This document shows, piece by piece, positions 18,619 to 26,925 of a stretch of 38,840 nt of DNA. How positions within the stretch are numbered: the stretch's first letter is position 1; each line of letters starts with the position of its first letter. Source of the DNA: Acidobacteriota bacterium. Lineage in GTDB: Bacteria > Acidobacteriota > Holophagae > Acanthopleuribacterales > Acanthopleuribacteraceae. The DNA lies in the NCBI GenBank assembly GCA_002747255.1, contig PDUC01000057.1:1-38840 (forward strand), read 5' to 3'. The position numbers and the translations under genes are program-made. The notes below the pieces were generated by a model. That model was given only the letters and a program-made list of their open reading frames with translations, made no database searches and was not told the origin of the DNA.

Positions 18619-19068
18619 TGTTAAATCCTTCTATGTTAAAGCTTTTTTTTCCAGTCCATACGGCTAGATATGATTGAAATCAACTCACATCGTCATTGCT
18701 AAGCCCATTGCTTAAAATAATTGTTGAACAGTTGAGCTCTGTTTAACACGAAAGACAGGTCAATCAGTCTTTGTATTCCATTTACAAAACAGCCCATATT
18801 CGCTTTTGAACCATCGTGCTCTTTTGTAATTGTTCCTTCAAGCATGGAAATGAAACAGCACGTTTTGTGTGCTGAATTGTTTGATCGATGATTTGACGCA
18901 CATTCCTTGCATCAATATGCGATCCGAAATTGCCTAATCAATTTGTCCCAGGTATCGGGCGAATAGTCGCATCCATCAATTTCTGAGACCCTTTTTGTGG
19001 CATTAAACCAGTAAAATAGAGTGCCTTATTCTGGCACTCTATTTTATATTTCTGTTTGCCGAATGTTA
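18619..19068. other. Intergenic region between DUF1329 and YCF48-like genes
   Basis: This 450-base gap lies inside the envelope module. Its right end holds a strong terminator (19013-19045). A smaller hairpin, CAGCAC (18856-18861) with GTGCTG (18869-18874), lies in the middle. The - strand promoter for the YCF48/RND pair should be here, but I could not assign convincing hexamers. No coding sequence was seen. Confidence 0.5.
19013..19045 (-). terminator. Rho-independent terminator after the DUF1329 gene
   Basis: AAAATAGAGTGCC (19013-19025) and GGCACTCTATTTT (19033-19045) form a perfect 13-bp stem with a 7-base loop, 23 bases past the DUF1329 stop on the - strand. The arm ends in a T-run on either strand. 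This is the clearest terminator in the window and separates DUF1302-DUF1329 from YCF48-RND transcription. Confidence 0.8.
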
Positions 19069-20424
19069 TTAACGACGGCCAGAGCGTCTCAACGCGGCCG
19101 GTGTGAAGTCTTCCACATTGCCCTTGTCTTTCGAAAATTCGTACATTTTATCCTGTTCGTTATCCAGACCAATGGCCAGATAGCGACCGGACTGGAGGTC
19201 GGTATGAACTTCCAGGGTTGTCCAGAAAGTGGGGCAATCGTAATAATTGATGGCATGACCTTCCGATACACGCCAGAGTTGATCGCGATTGTCATACTGA
19301 TCGACAACCAGAATTTGCCAGCTGTCTTCATCGATGTAGAACGTTCTGCGTTTGTAAAGGTGTCGAGCATCATTCTTAAGTGTTGCCTCAAGAATCCAAA
19401 CCCGGTGTAATTCGTAACGAGCCAGATCCTGATTGATGTGTAGAGGTGTCAGGATATCGCTGTACTTGAGCTTGTTGCTGTGAAGTTTGTAAGAGTTGTA
19501 GGGTACATACATTTCTTTCTTACCAACGAGTTTCCAGTTGTAGCGATCAGGAGCCCCGTTAAACATATCAAACTGATCACTGGTTCTCAGGCCGTCTGAT
19601 GCTGTACCTGGATTGTCGTAGGCAACGTTGGGGGCACGACGAACTCTTCGCTGACCCGGATTGTAGAGCCACGCTTTTCGGGGTTCCTCAACCTGGTTCA
19701 TGGTTTCATGGGCAAGCAAAATACCACCGGCAAGACGAGCAGGAGCGACTACTTTCTGTTTGAACAGAATAATTTTGTTTTCCAGCTTGTCATAGGTCAT
19801 ATTTGGAGCGTGATACAGATTGTAGAATTCATCTTCAAATTCCACCATGGTGTATTTGCCCTTGCGGGTAGGTGCAGCCTGGCCAATTTTCCTTTGCGCG
19901 TGTTCTCCACGATACCGAAGCAGGTGGTTCCAGATGAGATGATGACCGTTCTCTGGAATGGGAAAGGGAATGCCCGCGATGCAATCCAACACGCCGTTGC
20001 CACCCTCTGCCAGCTTCGCTTTCGCGGCAGCTGTTTTAGTGGCATCGTAAATGCGCTGCGGCACAGAGGCCGAACGGTGAGTTGGGTAGACATTCATCTT
20101 GAATGTGGGGTAGGTTTTCAACAATGCGACCAGACCTGCTGGAACTTTTTCCTTGTATTGGTCGACATTGTTACCCGTAATGGTGAACAGAATGGCATCG
20201 TCAGCATAAGGGTCAACATGATGGGACCCTTTGACATATCCAGCGGGTGGTTTTGTAATACCCCCATCCCAGGCTGGAATAGTACCGTCTTTATTCCCCG
20301 CTTTCTCTCCGCCCAGCGGAGTTAAGTCTTTACCGAGCCTGGCCACCTGGTCAGGGGAAAGCTGTCCAAAAGCCAGGATGCCAAAACACAAAATGGCAAT
20401 CAAATTAATGGTTTTCTTATTCAC
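19069..20424 (-). CDS. DUF1329 periplasmic/outer-membrane protein
   Basis: This 451-residue protein has a signal peptide (cleavage near FG-QLSPDQ) and a DUF1329 body, recognised by LGKDLTPLGGEKAGNKDG, PAWDGGI and the aromatic-rich C-terminal half (RRTFYIDEDSWQI). DUF1329 is often described as a LolB-like outer-membrane lipoprotein-sorting fold and is nearly always found beside DUF1302, as here. The start is GTG at 20424, with AGGAGG 7 bases upstream. The gene begins 11 bases after the DUF1302 stop, so the two form an operon. A role in shuttling a lipid or hydrophobic ligand across the periplasm is inferred from fold and neighbours; no ligand is known. Confidence 0.83.
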   Translation of the reverse strand: MNKKTINLIAILCFGILAFGQLSPDQVARLGKDLTPLGGEKAGNKDGTIPAWDGGITKPPAGYVKGSHHVDPYADDAILFTITGNNVDQYKEKVPAGLVALLKTYPTFKMNVYPTHRSASVPQRIYDATKTAAAKAKLAEGGNGVLDCIAGIPFPIPENGHHLIWNHLLRYRGEHAQRKIGQAAPTRKGKYTMVEFEDEFYNLYHAPNMTYDKLENKIILFKQKVVAPARLAGGILLAHETMNQVEEPRKAWLYNPGQRRVRRAPNVAYDNPGTASDGLRTSDQFDMFNGAPDRYNWKLVGKKEMYVPYNSYKLHSNKLKYSDILTPLHINQDLARYELHRVWILEATLKNDARHLYKRRTFYIDEDSWQILVVDQYDNRDQLWRVSEGHAINYYDCPTFWTTLEVHTDLQSGRYLAIGLDNEQDKMYEFSKDKGNVEDFTPAALRRSGRR

Positions 20425-20435
20425 GTAAACGCCTC

Positions 20436-22442
20436 CTAGAATGAGTATTTGATATTGAATGAAGTAAAGTCACGGTCGTTTAACAGATTCCATCTGCCTG
20501 CACCGTAATACTTGGTATAAGTGAGTGAAAATGCCAAGGAGTTCTGATAGCTGCCGTCGATACCAACACTGGTGGCTTTACGACCTTCAAGGAAGTTACC
20601 TCCGGGGCCGGGTGATACACCTTCCACATCATGGGTGAAGGAGAACTTGGGGGACAGGTTAAAACTTCCAAACACGTCGTTGTAATCCATTCGACCAGCA
20701 ATGCGGTATCCCCAACTGGCATCATCGGCAAAGTGCCTGGCCGTTTCATAGGCTTTTCCGGCATGCGCTCCACCTGGAAGTGAGTGGAAGGGGTTTCCGC
20801 AAGTAAACGTACCCGGGCCTTCATAGCGCAGGACATCTTTGGATGGCATATCGTCGACGGTGGAGTAAGCCGCCTCACAAACTAAAATGCCCATATCCGA
20901 ACCGGCAAAAGGACCAAACGCCTTGGTGGCGGTGACCTGAACTTGAGTCACATCGTGAAGTTTGTACCCGTAAATATCTTCATCGAACCCAACTTGCTTG
21001 ACCACCTGACCGTTTTCATCGATGCTGGCTGGTACAATCTGATTGGTTAAAGCCAGACCGTCACTTACAGGTGAGAGGGCGGCATAGAGTAATTCCACAT
21101 CATCCATCTGCAAAGGCGTGTTCTTTCGATGGGACACTTCACCCTGCAACGCGATCCCAGAGGCATCCAGCATGGTGTTAAAACTCAAACCGTAGAGTTC
21201 AATATCTTCGGGATAAGCGATAATATAGCCGGCACTTTGTGCGTAGGTATCGATAACAGCAACCTTACCTGTTTGGGCAACCAGTTCATCTATTTCAGGA
21301 ACCATGCCGGGTGAAACACCGTAGGCCTGATAAATAATCTGAGCGGATAATTGAGCATTCTGCATGCCCTGCATGAAGGCAGCTTCTGTGCCGGTGTGAC
21401 CGTTGATCGTGGGCAGCCTGCTGTGATAGTTCATGTAGTAAAAACCAAATTCTGTATCGTTCAAATTAGACGCAAAGTACCTGAACGCAGCACCATACTG
21501 ACCGTCATCATCCGCGTAACGCGTGCCGTAGCGGGGTATGCCCATGATGTGATAGCCAGGCATGCCATTTTCATCAACGCCCAGCCAGGGCATGAATGCG
21601 GAAAGAGGGTGATAGGTTAGATCAGGAAAATCAGCAAAGGAGATGAAAACACGCTCACCGCCTGCACCGACAAAATCATTGGTGCTGAAATAGGTTCCGG
21701 GAGGATCGATCCAGGTTTGTTCCCACTCATACTGGTAAAAGCCCTCAAAAGTCAGGTTCTCCGTCAAACCCAATGAGGCATAAGCCATTCCAACAGGAAG
21801 AAACGCTTCCTTTAGCTCGGAGCCCGGAACACGCAAGGCGCTCAAATCGACTGGGTTGACAGCGTTGATTCCGTTTTGAATGAAGGTACTCTCACCCCAA
21901 CTCAAAACCTGTCGTCCTATCCTGACATTGGCAGGGATCGAACCCATATCAAAATTGAACCAGACAAAGGCATCTAAAAGCTCGGTACGATTGCCAACGC
22001 GATCGAGAGCTGCTTCAGTAAGCTCGGTTCTCAAGCGGTCGCCTTTTTCATTTTCGTAGTCGTAAAAAGTAAAACCACGGAGGAATATACCAAAACGGTC
22101 TTTGTAACTCAGCTCCATCTCCGTGCTGTATTTAAATGCTGAACTGAAAATTCCCTCGTAATTCAGGTTCCCATCATCTCCGTTGACAGAGTAGGCCGTT
22201 CCATAAACACCCTCTTCCCACTCATGCCAGCGGTTTGGCAGACCGATTATGGCTCGATCGGGATCGTTCATGCGGTAGCTTGTACCATAGGATAAAGTTG
22301 AGTCCCAAGTGAATGTAATGTTACCTTTCGTGTAGTGAACTTGGGAAAAGAGAGGTGCCGATATAAAAAACACTGCGGCAATAAGCGTTATTGCCATGAA
22401 ACTTCTCCTAACGAAGCGGTGGATTCTATAACTCGATGTCAT
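20436..22442 (-). CDS. DUF1302 outer-membrane beta-barrel protein
   Basis: The protein has 668 residues from the ATG at 22442. It has a basic n-region (RIHRFVRR), a hydrophobic signal core and cleavage near LFS-Q, then the DUF1302 body with FNFDMGSIPANVRIGRQ and SWGEST near the N-terminal third. Alternating aromatic strands and a C-terminal Phe (FNIKYSF) are typical of BAM-assembled outer-membrane barrels. AGGAGG lies 4 bases before the ATG at 22442. A second ATG at 22397 also has AGGAGA 6 bases upstream, but it would remove the positive n-region of the signal peptide; the ATG at 22547 lacks a ribosome site. It is the first gene of the DUF1302-DUF1329 operon and probably the outer-membrane part of the RND system. 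Confidence 0.82.
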   Translation of the reverse strand: MTSSYRIHRFVRRSFMAITLIAAVFFISAPLFSQVHYTKGNITFTWDSTLSYGTSYRMNDPDRAIIGLPNRWHEWEEGVYGTAYSVNGDDGNLNYEGIFSSAFKYSTEMELSYKDRFGIFLRGFTFYDYENEKGDRLRTELTEAALDRVGNRTELLDAFVWFNFDMGSIPANVRIGRQVLSWGESTFIQNGINAVNPVDLSALRVPGSELKEAFLPVGMAYASLGLTENLTFEGFYQYEWEQTWIDPPGTYFSTNDFVGAGGERVFISFADFPDLTYHPLSAFMPWLGVDENGMPGYHIMGIPRYGTRYADDDGQYGAAFRYFASNLNDTEFGFYYMNYHSRLPTINGHTGTEAAFMQGMQNAQLSAQIIYQAYGVSPGMVPEIDELVAQTGKVAVIDTYAQSAGYIIAYPEDIELYGLSFNTMLDASGIALQGEVSHRKNTPLQMDDVELLYAALSPVSDGLALTNQIVPASIDENGQVVKQVGFDEDIYGYKLHDVTQVQVTATKAFGPFAGSDMGILVCEAAYSTVDDMPSKDVLRYEGPGTFTCGNPFHSLPGGAHAGKAYETARHFADDASWGYRIAGRMDYNDVFGSFNLSPKFSFTHDVEGVSPGPGGNFLEGRKATSVGIDGSYQNSLAFSLTYTKYYGAGRWNLLNDRDFTSFNIKYSF

Positions 22443-22668
22443 TATTCCTCCTAATACTTTTGAAATAAAATGACTTATCGCCCCTTTATACGGGACCAGA
22501 TAAACTTTGGCTTCTTTATACAAATCTTCGTTGTGGTTGAGTATCAAATAATGAAGTGATTAATTGTGAATGACTCAACTTGTAGATTCGTATGTTATTC
22601 AAGCAGGATACATTTGAATGCTGCTGTCGGATATTCCTTAACGTGGCTACATTCAAGTTAGTGATGTA

Positions 22669-22697
22669 AGTTAACCCTATCCCGATTCTTTTGTCAA
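22669..22697 (-). promoter_or_regulatory. Candidate promoter for DUF1302-DUF1329
   Basis: On the - strand a perfect TTGACA (22697-22692) is followed 17 bases later by TTAACT (22674-22669), a poor -10 match. Transcription would start near 22662, leaving a leader of about 220 bases before the ATG at 22442. The -35 lies inside one arm of an inverted repeat. Confidence 0.4.
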
Positions 22698-22743
22698 GGA
22701 ATTGTAAACCAATAACCAGATTAACTTGACAAATCCTATTTCA
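22690..22743. repeat. 9-bp inverted repeat overlapping the DUF1302 promoter
   Basis: TTTGTCAAG (22690-22698) and CTTGACAAA (22735-22743) are perfect reverse complements 36 bases apart. Each arm contains TTGACA reading outward, so the pair could be an operator for a looped dimer or simply two divergent -35 elements. Confidence 0.45.
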
Positions 22744-23007
22744 CTTTTAATTGTTATGGATCAAGTATTGCTTTTCCCATTACTTAATACTTTACAAAGA
22801 TAGAAAGAAAAAAAAGAGATTAAACGACAAGTGAATCCAATTTTAAATGATCTCCAGAGCAGAGCGGATAGGACATCCGAAGCAGGAAATTGGGCGAAAA
22901 AGAACCCGTTCACTGGAACAACCATGGCAGGTAAGACGGTTTTTACAATGATCGAGATACAGAAGACCTGGTTGAACTTGAAATATTGACAAGAAGGGTC
23001 CTTCTTT

Positions 23008-25248
23008 TCACCGTTCTTGATAAACGGCCCGGTAATACTGTCCCAACAGGCGCATTGCGCGATCCATTTTTCGAAAAGTGGGAATTTTGGCGCTCTTGAG
23101 TTTATCGACCATCGGATTGTAGGTTTGTCCACTGTCGACCACGACAATCCAGGGTTTGTCCGCCTTTTCCTTCAATTCCAGTAACAACTGAACAATGGAG
23201 TGCTTGCTTTCCAGATCTTCCTTGTGCCCATCGTTTTTCTGCAGTGTATTGAGGGCGGGAGTTACAGGCACAATGCCAAAAACACCAAGATCCACATCCT
23301 CGCCGTCCAAAACCACCTCAAGTACCTTACCGAATCCGCGATCGGTCATCATGGGTGTTAAATCGAGCGGGTTGTGCAGATCGACTATGTGGTCAACGCG
23401 CGCTTCCTGCAAGACTTCAAGCAGCATTGCATTCTGGGCTTCGGTGTATTGCGACAATTTGAAAAGACCGAGGTTGTCTGCAATGGCCACGCACTCAAAA
23501 CCGGCATTGGATAGCGCACCACAAGATAAGCCTTTCTTTTCATATGCGTTGAGAAAGGTGCTCAGTTCAATGAGGTCTTCAAAATCGTCAAGTGCTTCCG
23601 CCAGCAGAACGCCGCACTGAGAAAAAAGGCTCTCTAAAACCTGATAATCCCCCGCAACCGATGCAGTATGGCTTGCAGTTGCCCGGGCGCCTTCTTTCGT
23701 CTTTCCACCGGAGTAGAAAACGATGTTTCGCCCCTCTTCTTTAAGCTCTGTGGACAATTTGAGGAGCCTGCGACCGTCACCCGGCTTCAGTCCTTCACAA
23801 TAGATTCCAAAGACGCGAACATCCGTATGATCTTTTAAGAACGCCACATAATCGGCCAGGGTCAAATCGGTTTGATTACCGATGGACACGGCATATTGGG
23901 GTGATACACCCTGTAATCGATCCAACATGGAAACCAGGTACGCTCCACTCTGAGAGATAATGGCAACCGAGTCAGGTTGATCAGCGGCCTGTTTCAATTT
24001 GTGTTGGGGAATGAAGATGGAGTCGTACAAGCCTGGAACAGAGCGAACACCCACACAATTTCCACCATTGATGACCGGACCCTGCCACTTGGTCTTTCTC
24101 GATTCGGCCAGGTTGTCACGCATGGTGTTTACGATTTCCCGCGATCCGAACTTTTCCTCAAAACCACCGGGAATCAGGATCACGCTTTCGGCGTTTTCAG
24201 TCTCAATAATATCGTTCATAATCCCAGGTACCTGATTGGCACTGACGCTCAAAACCATCAGGTCCACGGGTTTTTCCATATCTGAAATGGCAGGAACACA
24301 GCGACAGCCGTCAATTTGTTCCGCTCCCGGTTTGATAATGGTGATATTTTCAGGTTGGAAACCCGAAGCCAGCGTATTCTTCAGAATGATCCGACCGGGA
24401 TTCATTTTCTGTGAAACGCCTATCAATCCAATGGTTGAAGGTTTCAGCAGGTTGTCTATTTTGTGAATCGGCCGAGCTGCTGTTTCTTCCTGCCTGGGTG
24501 GAGCAAGCCCCGCGAGCGCGTCCAGTACGACCAGTTGATTTTGATAGACCACCAACGGGTTGATCTCCAGTTCATCGAGACCTTTTCCGTGAAGCTGTTC
24601 ACCGAGTTCCAACATGTCCAGAATGACTTGAGCCAACGTGTCCAGAGAGAGCTCTGCCGCCTGTCCTCTCAGGCCGCCTGTGACCAGTGTGAGAAAATCA
24701 TTGCGAATCAGTTCCGCCTTAACGGACGCCGCGTGAGTGTGAAGGGCTTTCGAAAACACAGACAACAACCGTCCGCCGCTGAGAGTTTTGGCAATGTACT
24801 CTGTGTGAATACCGCCCGGCCCCAAGACCACAACGGGACCAAAATCAGGCGTCATCCTGAAACCCAGCAGCAGTTCGTGACCAAGGCTGCGATTGTAATC
24901 AATAAACTCATTGAGGGTAAAGCCGTTCCATTCGAGTTCACCTATCCGGTCGGCCATGGCCTTCATGGCCTGCAGGATGTTGGGTGTTTTGTTCTCCAGA
25001 ACCCGAACCCCGCCCCATTCGGTTTTGTGCTGAATAACAGGTGAAACGATTTTAAGGACAACGCGACTGGATGGAATGGTCGTCTGTGTAAAAGATTCCC
25101 ATTTATCTTTAGAGATGAACTGAGACTCGGGAACACGCACGGAAAGACCGGAAAGCAACTGACGGCTCTCTTCTTCCGACAGACCTTTCTTCCCCTTGCC
25201 GAGAGCGCTTTGAATGAGATCGATCTTTTCCATTACATTATCCAACAT
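23008..25248 (-). CDS. ADP-forming acyl-CoA synthetase (fused, ATP-grasp first)
   Basis: ADP-forming acyl-CoA synthetases convert acyl-CoA, ADP and Pi to acid, CoA and ATP, reversibly. This 746-residue protein has an N-terminal ATP-grasp domain (about 1-245; KIVSPVIQHKTEWGGV), a CoA-binding Rossmann domain (about 265-390; IGLIGVSQKMNPGR) and succinyl-CoA-synthetase-like ligase domains (from about 400; IISQSGAY, then ASHTASVAGD with the likely phospho-His). The ATP-grasp (beta) part precedes the alpha part, the reverse of the common archaeal fusion order. The substrate cannot be read from sequence: acetate is one option, a longer acid another. An alternative ATG lies 5 codons downstream. It is divergent from lipA. 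Confidence 0.8.
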   Translation of the reverse strand: MLDNVMEKIDLIQSALGKGKKGLSEEESRQLLSGLSVRVPESQFISKDKWESFTQTTIPSSRVVLKIVSPVIQHKTEWGGVRVLENKTPNILQAMKAMADRIGELEWNGFTLNEFIDYNRSLGHELLLGFRMTPDFGPVVVLGPGGIHTEYIAKTLSGGRLLSVFSKALHTHAASVKAELIRNDFLTLVTGGLRGQAAELSLDTLAQVILDMLELGEQLHGKGLDELEINPLVVYQNQLVVLDALAGLAPPRQEETAARPIHKIDNLLKPSTIGLIGVSQKMNPGRIILKNTLASGFQPENITIIKPGAEQIDGCRCVPAISDMEKPVDLMVLSVSANQVPGIMNDIIETENAESVILIPGGFEEKFGSREIVNTMRDNLAESRKTKWQGPVINGGNCVGVRSVPGLYDSIFIPQHKLKQAADQPDSVAIISQSGAYLVSMLDRLQGVSPQYAVSIGNQTDLTLADYVAFLKDHTDVRVFGIYCEGLKPGDGRRLLKLSTELKEEGRNIVFYSGGKTKEGARATASHTASVAGDYQVLESLFSQCGVLLAEALDDFEDLIELSTFLNAYEKKGLSCGALSNAGFECVAIADNLGLFKLSQYTEAQNAMLLEVLQEARVDHIVDLHNPLDLTPMMTDRGFGKVLEVVLDGEDVDLGVFGIVPVTPALNTLQKNDGHKEDLESKHSIVQLLLELKEKADKPWIVVVDSGQTYNPMVDKLKSAKIPTFRKMDRAMRLLGQYYRAVYQER

Positions 25249-25549
25249 GACTGTTTCACCTTCCCTTCTTTTATCACGGTTCGCTGCGTAACGCAGACTG
25301 GCATCCTATCACGTTGCGTGTTTGGCTTGAACAGGTTCTTTGTAATTGTGATCGATTCCCGCTTTGGAATCCCAAACCGCTTTTACCACCACAGGATCGC
25401 GTTTCTCCCTGCGCAAGAGAAAGAGCGAGAGGGCTCTCCTCTTTTCGATCAATTAGAGTTTCTATTTTCCGACAAGACCGATATGATAGAGATTCACGGG
25501 TTTGTTTTCAGACAGGAAAGCAGCCAGCCAGTTTCAATGGAGTGCTATT
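25249..25549. other. Intergenic region between divergent genes
   Basis: These 301 bases separate the acyl-CoA synthetase gene (-) from lipA (+). + strand frames starting at 25210 and 25314 run through it into lipA in another register and have no recognisable product. No clear promoter or structured RNA was identified. Confidence 0.4.
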
Positions 25550-26455
25550 TTGGGTCAATCAACAAAAACTGCCAAACGCAAACCAGAATGGTTGAGAGTT
25601 AAAATTCCGGGTGGCGATACACACCACCGCATCAAAAAGAGCATGCGCAATAACAGCCTGCATACCGTCTGCGAAGAAGCGAGATGCCCCAATGTGGGTG
25701 AATGCTGGCGCAACGGAACGGCGACTCTGATGATTTTGGGCGACACCTGCACTAGAGGCTGCCGTTTTTGTTCCGTGAAATCCGGTCATCCGGGCGGCAT
25801 CGTCGATCCCGGCGAGCCCGCGCGTTGCGCGGAAACCGTGGTTTCAATGAACTTGAATTATGTGGTCCTCACCTGTGTGGATCGCGATGACTTACCGGAT
25901 GGCGGATCCGGCCAGTTTGCCCTGGTTATTCGTGCCATTAAAAAGGCCAAACCGGACTGCCTGATTGAAGTTCTCGTTTCCGATTATCAGGGCAGGAAAC
26001 GCGATATTGTCACCATTCTCGATGAAAACCCCCATGTCTTTGCCCACAACATTGAAACCGTTGAAAGACTGACACCCACTGTCCGCGACAAAAGAGCCTC
26101 TTTTTTACAAAGCCTGTCCGTACTCAAAACAGCCAAACAGGCGAGACCCGATATATTGACCAAATCCAGTATCATGTTAGGGCTCGGAGAGTCCAGGGAA
26201 GAAGTTCTCGATGCCATGAGGAATCTGAAAGAAAACAAAGTGGATATCATCACCTTTGGGCAATACTTAAGACCCGGTATCAAGCAATTGGAAGTGGTGG
26301 AGTACATTCATCCCGACATGTTTGACTTCTATGCCGAACAAGCAAAAGCCATGGGTTTTCTGTATGTCGCATCCGGCCCCCTGGTTCGATCTTCATACAG
26401 GGCAGGCGAATTGTTTGTTGAAAAGGAGTTGAAAAAGCGAGCCTTTTCAGTTTGA
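25550..26455 (+). CDS. lipA: Lipoyl synthase (radical SAM)
   Basis: LipA inserts two sulfurs into protein-bound octanoyl groups to make lipoyl cofactor. The sequence has the auxiliary-cluster motif CEEARCPNVGEC, the radical-SAM motif CTRGCRFC and the C-terminal SSY serine ligand, all diagnostic. No in-frame ATG precedes the conserved KPEWLRVK start region. The TTG at 25550 has GGAG 7 bases upstream and gives 301 residues, close to the usual length; a TTG at 25502 would add 16 residues without a ribosome site. No lipB lies beside it. Its presence implies lipoylated 2-oxoacid dehydrogenase or glycine-cleavage proteins elsewhere, alongside the PFOR route encoded next door. Confidence 0.92.
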   Translation: MGQSTKTAKRKPEWLRVKIPGGDTHHRIKKSMRNNSLHTVCEEARCPNVGECWRNGTATLMILGDTCTRGCRFCSVKSGHPGGIVDPGEPARCAETVVSMNLNYVVLTCVDRDDLPDGGSGQFALVIRAIKKAKPDCLIEVLVSDYQGRKRDIVTILDENPHVFAHNIETVERLTPTVRDKRASFLQSLSVLKTAKQARPDILTKSSIMLGLGESREEVLDAMRNLKENKVDIITFGQYLRPGIKQLEVVEYIHPDMFDFYAEQAKAMGFLYVASGPLVRSSYRAGELFVEKELKKRAFSV

Positions 26456-26925
26456 TCGAGTCATTGAATCAACCTCGAGACATGCAGACGCGCATGGAGA
26501 GCGGTTTGATTTTCAGGAAGAGATCAGCGCAATCCATATTTCGAGTTTCCCTTGGTTCGCATCGAAAGCAGATCGTTGCACCCGGACGACTGAAACAATG
26601 TGAAGATTCGGCCAGCAATTCTGCAACACGGCGTGACTGCCACAGAACAGTGACACAAGGACGTTAAACGGCATGAAATCGCTTACACGATTTTAACAAT
26701 GCCACCACAACACATTCTAGTTGTTTTATATCTTATAATTAAAAACATCACTATTTCATCTTGAGTAATTTGGGTCTTATCAAAACGCAAGAAAACTGCT
26801 AAAATCGAGAATCTGGTAATGTATGCCAGAATGGAGATCTGTTCGTATTTAGATAATTCTACCTTTATCTCAATGAAATAATTCTGTGTTCCCGAACAAT
26901 CTCCCAGTGAGGAGAGATTCAAAAT
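26456..26925. other. Intergenic region upstream of the rnf operon
   Basis: The 470 bases between lipA and rnfB hold no credible gene. The last 250 bases are AT-rich and probably contain the operon promoter: TATAAT occurs at 26734-26739 without a good -35, and an FNR-like palindrome lies at 26770-26783. No terminator for lipA was recognised. Confidence 0.45.
26770..26783. promoter_or_regulatory. Possible FNR-like site upstream of rnfB
   Basis: TTGGG, a 4-base spacer and ATCAA match 8 of the 10 defined positions of the FNR consensus TTGAT-N4-ATCAA. It lies about 150 bases upstream of rnfB. Such sites arise by chance in AT-rich DNA, and the regulator is not in the window. Confidence 0.22.

Larger units (their letters stand above)
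22443..23007. other. Intergenic region upstream of the DUF1302 gene
   Basis: The 565-base gap follows the acyl-CoA synthetase stop (23008, - strand) and contains the probable promoter and inverted repeat for the DUF1302 operon. The - strand frame at 22761-23147 overlaps the synthetase gene in another frame and is not a gene. No RNA gene was recognised. Confidence 0.5.

Noticed and set aside
22736-22770. TTGACA on the + strand at 22736-22741 as a + strand promoter
   Set aside because: There is no acceptable -10 at the right distance and no + strand gene downstream before the convergent synthetase gene.
22761-23147. 128-codon - strand frame downstream of and overlapping the acyl-CoA synthetase
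   Set aside because: It shares bases with the conserved synthetase C-terminus in another frame and has no family resemblance.
25210-25602. 130-codon + strand frame between the synthetase and lipA
   Set aside because: It overlaps the synthetase 5' end and the lipA start in another register and resembles no protein.
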